From positions 27,281-91,280 of the forward strand of contig CAJMON010000002.1 in the NCBI GenBank assembly GCA_905214955.1: DNA of 64,000 nucleotides, given 5' to 3'. A program made the position numbers and the translations under genes. The DNA comes from an uncultured bacterium (lineage in GTDB: Bacteria; Bacillota; Clostridia; Lachnospirales; Lachnospiraceae). The notes below the pieces were generated by a model that saw only the letters and a list, made by a program, of their open reading frames with translations, did not search any database and was not told the origin of the DNA. Of this stretch, positions 58,930 to 64,000 are shown in pieces. Each line of letters begins with the position of its first letter. The stretch's first letter is position 1.

Positions 58930-59526
58930 TTACAGTGAAACTGCAGGGAATGCCTTTCCCGGTTTCCAGTCACCCGGAAGTCTAATAAAAAATCCTTCTG
59001 CATTTTTTACCTGCCATCCATAAAAATCTTTTTTTGGCAGACCCCACAGCTCTAAAATACTCATAATGGTTCCCCCGTGGCAGACCATGGCCGCCGTTTC
59101 GATATCCTGTTCTTCCATATCTTTGACGGCTTCTAAAAAACCATTTCGGCATCTGAGACGAAACTGCTCCTGGCTTTCGCCTCCTGGAAAAGGCAGTACC
59201 CCGCAGCTGTCCACCCAGGCCTGGTATTTGGGATTTCCATTTAATTCTTTATAATTTTTATTTTCAAATTCACCAAAATCACATTCCCGTAGAGATTCGA
59301 TGATTTTCTGAGAGATTCCAGGCCACAAAAGTGCTGCTGTCTCTTTGCAGCGCTTCATAGGGCTTGTATAGACCAGTTCCGCCTTCGGCATTTTTTTCGT
59401 TTTTAAAAGCTGGATACCTTCCGGACACAGAGATTCATCGGTGGTGCCAATATAGCGCCCAACCAGATTCCCTGCCGTGATGGAATGTCTTAAGAGTACA
59501 ATGCTTCTTTCTTTTCCGTCACTCAT
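58930..59526 (-). CDS. cobC: Histidine-phosphatase family protein, probable alpha-ribazole phosphatase
   Basis: Removes phosphate from alpha-ribazole-5'-phosphate or adenosylcobalamin phosphate. 198 residues from ATG 59526. The RHG-type catalytic signature is LLRHSITAGNLVGRYIGTTD; the second His is in VCHGGTIMSILE; the acid is in RECDFGEFENKNYKELNGN. The position at the end of the cobT-cobU-cobS operon, with a 4-bp overlap to the cobU-like gene, gives the pathway assignment. Phosphoglycerate-mutase-like activity cannot be ruled out from sequence. Confidence 0.85.
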   Translation of the reverse strand: MSDGKERSIVLLRHSITAGNLVGRYIGTTDESLCPEGIQLLKTKKMPKAELVYTSPMKRCKETAALLWPGISQKIIESLRECDFGEFENKNYKELNGNPKYQAWVDSCGVLPFPGGESQEQFRLRCRNGFLEAVKDMEEQDIETAAMVCHGGTIMSILELWGLPKKDFYGWQVKNAEGFFIRLPGDWKPGKAFPAVSL

Positions 59527-59903
59527 GGTTTGAGCACCTTTCCAATTCCGCACATCACCCGATGAACCTGGGCTTCTTTTGCAAGGCTGCAGCAGATGCG
59601 GCCGCAGGTTTCCCGAAACTGTCGTTCTTCTTTGTCAATTGGGACGATCCCATAGCCCACTTCATTGGAAACCAGAACAATGTCCGGATTTTTCTGCAAA
59701 ATCGTTTCAGCCAGAGAAGAAACGTCCTTCCCTTCTTTTAAAAGTCTGCGGACATATTCATGAAAATGATTCATTCCCCTGCAGGTCAGGATTTCTTCCA
59801 AGCTGCAGGTGCTTCCATCCACAAATTCCTCCGGTGCAAGTCCGGTATAGCTGCAGGCATACTCCAATTTCCCCTGATAGGCTCCACCAATGATCAACAG
59901 CAT
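59523..59903 (-). CDS. Short CobU-like protein (second paralogue)
   Basis: A 126-residue CobU-like protein. The P-loop GGAYQGKLEYA has Leu where the Thr/Ser should be. It keeps the canonical CobU block VSNEVGYGIVPIDKEERQFR and the C-terminal GIGKVLK, but the segment carrying the guanylylated His (HRxxR) is missing. AAAGGAGG 8 nt upstream supports translation. It follows cobS by 15 bp and overlaps cobC. May be a specialised half-enzyme or a regulatory subunit; see the partner gene at 60683-61213. Confidence 0.78.
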   Translation of the reverse strand: MLLIIGGAYQGKLEYACSYTGLAPEEFVDGSTCSLEEILTCRGMNHFHEYVRRLLKEGKDVSSLAETILQKNPDIVLVSNEVGYGIVPIDKEERQFRETCGRICCSLAKEAQVHRVMCGIGKVLKP

Positions 59904-59918
59904 TTCTTCATCCTCCTT

Positions 59919-60686
59919 TTATCCCAGAAAACGTGCCCCAAGAATCACAGCAGCCGCCATGAGAAGCTCGCATGTCTGCAAAAAGAATCCTGCCAGATCT
60001 CCGGTAATGCCGCCAAATTTTTTGTAAGCCATATGTCTATATGCAAAAAAATCTATCATAGCCGCTAAAATTGCAAGTATTCCAAGAGGCGCATCCAGAT
60101 AGATCATGACTCCACCAATCAATACCAGATACACCAGCATGGTGATTTTTACCCTGCCTTTTACGGCCATATCCGAAAAAGTGGCAGCCAGACCTGTATT
60201 TTTTGCCATTTTGAAGGATACAACCGAAAGTCCGCTAAAAGACCGGGACATAGCAAAGGTACACGCCAGCACAGGAAGTGCCCGTCTGGTGAGTTCGGAA
60301 TAGACACCAATATCTGCAATAAAATAACAGATGCCAATAATAATGGCAAAGGCTCCCGCATGGGAGTCCTTCAAAATCTGAAGTTTTTCTTCCGTGGGTT
60401 TGTAAGAACTTAAGGCATCTGATGTATCCAGCAGACCGTCCAGATGAATGCCACCAGTAATCAGCACTGGCAGCAGTACGCACACAGAAGTAAAGAAAAA
60501 GCTGTCATAGCCGAATGTTTCGCCTCCTACAATACCCCACACATACAGCAGAGCACCGATCACACATCCAATCACCGGAAAAAAGCACATGGCATATTTC
60601 ATAGCCTCTTTTGTCCAGTCTGTCCGCGGCATGGGAATCTTGGAATACATGGAAAACGCAATAAAAAAACTCCTTATCAAATTCAT
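59919..60686 (-). CDS. cobS: Adenosylcobinamide-GDP ribazoletransferase
   Basis: Joins AdoCbi-GDP to alpha-ribazole, giving adenosylcobalamin; integral membrane enzyme. 255 residues. Seen: the N-terminal SFFIAFSMYSKIPMPRTDWT, GGIHLDGLLDTSDALSSY (the conserved DGLxDTxD metal-binding motif), GAFAIIIGICYF, and several helices. Overlaps the cobU stop by 4 bp. Confidence 0.96.
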   Translation of the reverse strand: MNLIRSFFIAFSMYSKIPMPRTDWTKEAMKYAMCFFPVIGCVIGALLYVWGIVGGETFGYDSFFFTSVCVLLPVLITGGIHLDGLLDTSDALSSYKPTEEKLQILKDSHAGAFAIIIGICYFIADIGVYSELTRRALPVLACTFAMSRSFSGLSVVSFKMAKNTGLAATFSDMAVKGRVKITMLVYLVLIGGVMIYLDAPLGILAILAAMIDFFAYRHMAYKKFGGITGDLAGFFLQTCELLMAAAVILGARFLG

Positions 60687-61213
60687 AGGCTCTCTTGTTC
60701 TCCCTTCAGCCAGACAGGAATTCCATAAACCACTTCCACTGCCCCGTCTGCCATGTTTGTCATTTCCTGATTGATCTTTCCCAGATACTGCTGATACCGG
60801 TCTGTTTCCGGATCATAGCAGATACCATCGGAAAAGATCTCGTTTGTCACTACGATGAGGTCTTTTGCCTGACTTTTTAAATGTTTAATTCCTTCTAAAA
60901 TTTCTTTTACAGTATTTTCTTTTGCTCCATTCTCTGCGTATATCTCATTGGCTGTAAGATTTGACATGCATTCCAAAAGAACCACGGAATCTTCCGGGAT
61001 CTGCACATGTCGAAGGCCAGTAAAGCATTCAATGGTCTCAAACTGCTTATCTGCTCTCATCATCCGATGCCTGACAATTCTCTTTTTGCTCTCTTCATCA
61101 AAGCACATCATGGTTGCAATGTAAATCCGGTTTCTGGCCTTACATCTGCATACCTGCTCCTCAGCGAAAGCAGATTTCCCGCTTCCGCTTCCCCCCGTCA
61201 CTACAAGAAACAT
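60683..61213 (-). CDS. cobU: Adenosylcobinamide kinase/guanylyltransferase
   Basis: Phosphorylates adenosylcobinamide and adds GMP. 176 residues from ATG 61213. P-loop VVTGGSGSGKSAFAEE, the conserved His segment RHRMMRADKQFETIE, then VVTNEIFSDGICYDPETDRY with NQEMTNMADGAVEVVYGIPV. The ENxxxxGI(V)P block is altered (VTNEIFSDGI) compared with CobU norms. An N-terminal extension to 61369 lies in cobT and is rejected. The gene overlaps cobS. Confidence 0.9.
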   Translation of the reverse strand: MFLVVTGGSGSGKSAFAEEQVCRCKARNRIYIATMMCFDEESKKRIVRHRMMRADKQFETIECFTGLRHVQIPEDSVVLLECMSNLTANEIYAENGAKENTVKEILEGIKHLKSQAKDLIVVTNEIFSDGICYDPETDRYQQYLGKINQEMTNMADGAVEVVYGIPVWLKGEQESL

Positions 61214-61245
61214 CCTTTTTCGTTCCCTTTCTGTACGTTCTTTTG

Positions 61246-62298
61246 TCAGTTCAGCTCTTCGTACTGCTCCACCTGAATGTCCACAAACGTACTCATGCTC
61301 TGATAGACTGTGCAGGCAAGGTCCAGAATCGGGAACAATGTCACGGCACCGGTACCCTCTCCTAAACACATATCGCAGTTTAAAGCCCCTTCCATGCCAA
61401 GGCCTTCCAGGATCAGTTTTGCACCAGGTTCCTTGGATAAATGGGCTGCCAGCATATAATCCTTTACCTGTGGGCAGATGGCAGCAGCCGCCAATGCAGC
61501 AGCAGCAGAAATAAATCCGTCAATCACCACGGGAATATGAAGGGCAGCTCCACCTAAGAAGACACCAGCCATGCCTGCCAAGTCAAATCCTCCCACCTTT
61601 GCCAGAACGTCCACGCCGTCTGTCGGATCCGGATGGTTCACTTCAATGGCTTTCTTGATTGCATTCACTTTCCGGTCCATGCCTGCAGAGCTTAAGCCAG
61701 CTCCTCTTCCGGTCATTTCTTCTGCAGTTCTGTTTAACAGGACAGACGCAACCGCACTGCTGGTGGTGGTGTTTCCAATGCCCATTTCACCGGTAGCTAA
61801 AATCCGGTAGCCTTTTTCTTTCAATTCTTCTGCCATATGAATGCCCACTTCCAGGGCACGCACTGCCTCTTCCCTGGTCATGGCTGGTCCTTTAGTCATA
61901 TTCTTTGTACCATAGGCGATTTTGTGGTTGATGGCTTTGGTATCCACTGCCACCCCGATGTCTACCGGGAAAATGTCCGCACCCACTGCTTTGCATAAAA
62001 TGCTGGCTGTTGCCTGGCCGGTGAGAAAATTATCTGTCACAATGGCGGTAACTTCCTGACCGCTCTGGGTAACCCCCTCTTCTACCACTCCATTATCTGC
62101 ACACATGGTAACTAATGCTTTTTTTTCAAGATTGATCTGGCTGCTGCCGGTGATTCCTGCAATCTTAATCAGGTAATCTTCCATTTTTCCAAGGCTGTGC
62201 AGAGGTTTTGCAATACTGTCCCATCTTGCCTGGCACTGTCTCATAGCTTCTTTATCCGGTGACTGAATGGCTTTTAAGGTTTCTTCCAATGTCATCAT
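61246..62298 (-). CDS. cobT: Nicotinate-nucleotide--dimethylbenzimidazole phosphoribosyltransferase
   Basis: Makes alpha-ribazole-5'-phosphate from the lower base and NaMN. 350 residues. Seen: ALVTMCADNGVVEEGVTQSG, GVAVDTKAINHKIAYGTKNM, GEMGIGNTTTSSAVASVLLN (the signature loop), VGGFDLAGMAGVFLGGAALH, GEGTGAVTLFPILDLA, and the catalytic Glu region near the end. First gene of the operon. No cobalamin riboswitch was seen in the 100 bp upstream. Start is the first of two ATGs. Confidence 0.96.
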   Translation of the reverse strand: MMTLEETLKAIQSPDKEAMRQCQARWDSIAKPLHSLGKMEDYLIKIAGITGSSQINLEKKALVTMCADNGVVEEGVTQSGQEVTAIVTDNFLTGQATASILCKAVGADIFPVDIGVAVDTKAINHKIAYGTKNMTKGPAMTREEAVRALEVGIHMAEELKEKGYRILATGEMGIGNTTTSSAVASVLLNRTAEEMTGRGAGLSSAGMDRKVNAIKKAIEVNHPDPTDGVDVLAKVGGFDLAGMAGVFLGGAALHIPVVIDGFISAAAALAAAAICPQVKDYMLAAHLSKEPGAKLILEGLGMEGALNCDMCLGEGTGAVTLFPILDLACTVYQSMSTFVDIQVEQYEELN

Positions 62299-62344
62299 AG
62301 GTTTTTTCTGTCCTTTTCTTGTTATTTTGTATTTCTTTCATTTT

Positions 62345-62390
62345 GAAAGCCTGTCCAACCAGAAGCATCTCCTGGAAAAACAGGCTTTTC
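62345..62390 (-). terminator. Terminator of the 62402-63823 gene
   Basis: GAAAGCCTGT (62345-62354) pairs with ACAGGCTTTTC (62380-62390), with an inner CCAG/CTGG pairing. The T run after the stem is weak. Confidence 0.55.
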
Positions 62391-62401
62391 ATATTCTTTC
62401 T

Positions 62402-63823
62402 TTACAGCAGTCTCAGTGCTGCGTTTTTCTCAGAAGTATATCTGCTGTAATAAGCAGGATACTGAGACATGCGGTATGCATATAATTTATTGAGAAACGT
62501 CTTGTTTGAGGTACTGTTCTTGATGCCTGCATTCTTTACTGCAAGGGCAGCGGAATAAGAACCGTGCTGGATTGCGTAGCTGAATACTGCACCTTTCACT
62601 ACATCCGGACGTCCTGCAATGCTGATGCCGAACAGGCTGCTTAAATACCGCTCTGTCACATCATAATACTGCTGCTTTGCAAAGGAATCCTGATAAGCTT
62701 TAAACAGTTCTGGATTTCGTCTGTAAATCTTTTTCCATGCAGTGTAGAGCTTTGAATTTCCTTGGAGCAGTCCTTTCTGTCCGTCTGTATACCGGGCAAA
62801 GGTCTTAAACTCCTTAAATGCGGTGGGATCAGAAGAATAACAATATTTAATGAATGGAAGCAGTGCATAGCGGTAATCAAACTGATATTTTCCGCATGCA
62901 TTTCCACCATCTCCGCCTGTCTGAGAATATCCCACCAGAGAAGAAGCAGAAGAACCGCTCTCATACACGGTAAAGAACAACATCACATCGGAAACAGCCA
63001 CACCGTTTGGCACCTTTATCGTGCAGATACCGTCGCTGCCGATGCTGTAGGTCTTTCCATTTACGGTAACGTTGTCATTGGTCCGCATACGGCCATCTTC
63101 ATCAAAATAGTAATAAGAATCTTCGATCTTCTGGAAGCCAGTCTGCATGACACCTTTTTCATTGAAATAATATCTGTCAGACTCGAGTGTCACAAAGCCC
63201 TTCTGCATGATGCCGTCTTTGTTAAAATAGTAGGTCTTTCCATCAATGCAGCAAAGTCCGGATTTCCGCGCTCCTGTTTCCAGATCGAAATAGTAAGTAC
63301 GTTTTAAGGAGTTGGTGTACCAGCCAAGCTGCTGTTTTCCAGTCTTTTTGTTGAAATAATAATACTCTCCCGAGATCTTCCAGGTGCCGGTCAGCATATA
63401 ACCGCTGCGCCTGTGAAAATAATACCGACCTCCATTCATTTCCTGCCACCCGGAAAGTCTTACACCATCTGCATCTGCCAGATAGGTCTTTCCTTTTACT
63501 TTGAACAGACCTGTCTCTTTCTTTCCGGAACGAAGGTAATAGTAAACCTTTCCATCGATCCTATACCAGCCGCCTTTGAATCTGGGTATGTATTTTCCAT
63601 TTTCGCCTACGAAATACTGACCAATCCAGCGGTTTGTCACCAGGCATCCGTTTTTATCTACATAGTAATCACCAATCCAGCGTTTTTTCAGCTTCGTTGT
63701 CCCTGAATAGTAGGAATAAGTTCCGTCCGTATTCTGCTGCCACGCAGCATCCGCACTCATGGGCGCACCGAAAAGGACTCCAACTGCTGCTGCCGCAAGA
63801 AGGCCATTTACGTATTTTTTCAT
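62402..63823 (-). CDS. Secreted cell-wall-binding protein with lysozyme/tape-measure-type C-terminal domain
   Basis: A 473-residue exported protein. Signal peptide (LLAAAAVGVLFGAPMSADA). Cell-wall-binding repeats at about 27-260 with motifs of the GDYYVDKNG, RWIGQYFVGENGKYIP and YYFDEDGRMR type. The C-terminal domain (about 280-473) has the pattern YESG (Glu288), then GGDGGNACGKYQFDYRY (about 303-319), like YES...GGxGGxxYGxYQF of phage tail tape-measure lysozymes. Glu288 is the likely catalytic acid, so a peptidoglycan lytic role is inferred. Repeats resemble those of the glycosidase at 6989-8287. Strong consensus promoter. Confidence 0.83.
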   Translation of the reverse strand: MKKYVNGLLAAAAVGVLFGAPMSADAAWQQNTDGTYSYYSGTTKLKKRWIGDYYVDKNGCLVTNRWIGQYFVGENGKYIPRFKGGWYRIDGKVYYYLRSGKKETGLFKVKGKTYLADADGVRLSGWQEMNGGRYYFHRRSGYMLTGTWKISGEYYYFNKKTGKQQLGWYTNSLKRTYYFDLETGARKSGLCCIDGKTYYFNKDGIMQKGFVTLESDRYYFNEKGVMQTGFQKIEDSYYYFDEDGRMRTNDNVTVNGKTYSIGSDGICTIKVPNGVAVSDVMLFFTVYESGSSASSLVGYSQTGGDGGNACGKYQFDYRYALLPFIKYCYSSDPTAFKEFKTFARYTDGQKGLLQGNSKLYTAWKKIYRRNPELFKAYQDSFAKQQYYDVTERYLSSLFGISIAGRPDVVKGAVFSYAIQHGSYSAALAVKNAGIKNSTSNKTFLNKLYAYRMSQYPAYYSRYTSEKNAALRLL

Positions 63824-63872
63824 AATAACTTCCTTTCAAGAAATGTTACATTTTTATTAACACGTTGGTATC

Positions 63873-63901
63873 ATTATACCCCTCTTCTTGTCGTTTGTCA
63901 A
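63873..63901 (-). promoter_or_regulatory. sigma-A promoter of the cell-wall lytic protein gene
   Basis: Perfect on the minus strand: TTGACA (63896-63901), 17 bp, TATAAT (63873-63878). The leader is about 45 nt. Confidence 0.88.
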
Positions 63902-63954
63902 TTTTTTCTTTTTCTTTCACCCCTCTGCATTCTGAAAACTGCTTTCTAACGTAT

Positions 63955-63995
63955 AAAAAAAGGCCGCTTTTTCGTGATTTTGCACAAAAGCGGCC
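63955..63995 (-). terminator. Terminator of a minus-strand gene beyond the right edge
   Basis: A perfect 10-bp stem GGCCGCTTTT (63962-63971) / AAAAGCGGCC (63986-63995), followed on the minus strand by seven T. The gene it ends lies outside the window. Confidence 0.88.
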
Positions 63996-64000
63996 AAATG

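Noticed and set aside
62299..62402. Cobalamin riboswitch upstream of cobT
   Set aside because: Only about 100 bp, no B12-box-like conserved block; just a terminator and a weak promoter.
1..64000. Mobile element, prophage or defence island
   Set aside because: No integrase, transposase, phage structural gene, toxin-antitoxin pair, restriction enzyme or attachment-site pair was seen; the only repeats are short palindromic elements.
1..64000. tRNA or rRNA genes
   Set aside because: I looked in gene gaps and saw no cloverleaf with the conserved GGTTCGAATCC-type T-arm; a tRNAscan run would be decisive.

Overview
The window looks like a piece of a chromosome from a spore-forming, gut-type member of the Clostridia, most likely family Lachnospiraceae (inference). 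Grounds: an alpha/beta-type small acid-soluble spore protein, YtfJ/GerW and YlbJ homologues, strong TTGACA/TATAAT promoters with AGGAGG ribosome sites, a T-box in front of thrS, the short HisG plus HisZ arrangement, and Gram-positive cell-wall-binding repeat proteins. Almost all genes lie on the minus strand; only the ylbJ-like gene and rpmB are read on the plus strand. I found no rRNA, tRNA, CRISPR array, transposase, integrase or prophage. This is core and near-core genome, with several small palindromic repeat elements between genes.

Layout. 1-2.3 kb: start of a suf Fe-S operon (sufC, iscR) and eno. 2.3-6.6 kb: an accessory Hsp70 module (a DUF5685 protein, a J-domain protein with a YGNQG-rich linker and a cysteine-rich tail, a second-type DnaK) followed by tcdA. 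6.6-7 kb: a non-coding stretch full of palindromes. 7-13.3 kb: his operon hisZ-hisG-hisD-hisB-hisIE, the last with an extra degenerate HisF-like domain, then a cell-wall-binding phosphodiester glycosidase. 13.3-21 kb: one tight operon of RNA and DNA housekeeping enzymes (rsmF, an RluB-type synthase, HAD, YgiQ, SDR, a membrane protein, an RluA-type synthase, recU). 21-24.4 kb: polar amino-acid ABC transporter with a dimethylargininase. 24.5-26.8 kb: T-box-controlled thrS. 26.8-30 kb: surface transglutaminase-like protein, an FnIII-like remnant, a small alarmone synthetase. 30-32.7 kb: ylbJ, a DivIVA-like coiled-coil gene, coaD, rsmD.

32.8-41.9 kb is a phosphate block: mgsA, a Na/Pi cotransporter and phoP-phoR, then a Pho-box-like site and pstS-pstC-pstA-pstB-phoU. 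MgsA and the transporter genes make sense together, because methylglyoxal synthase frees phosphate from DHAP and is inhibited by phosphate. 42-47.7 kb: SASP, a DUF6465 protein, recG, fakA, an Asp23/YloU gene and the divergent rpmB, a Bacillus-like gene order. 47.7-49.7 kb: sporulation-linked ytfI/ytfJ. 50-56.2 kb: NUDIX, a class B PBP with a SEDS protein, a U32 Fe-S protein, zapA. 56.3-59 kb: ruvB, ruvA, Gx transporter and NusG-domain-II protein. 59-62.3 kb: cobalamin nucleotide-loop operon cobT-cobU-cobS-cobU2-cobC. 62.4-63.8 kb: a cell-wall-binding protein with a lysozyme-like C-terminal domain.

The most unusual items are the Hsp70/J-protein/DUF5685 module, the HisF-HisI-HisE fusion with lost HisF catalytic residues, the paired CobU paralogues, and several short palindromic elements, one family of which occurs at least twice.
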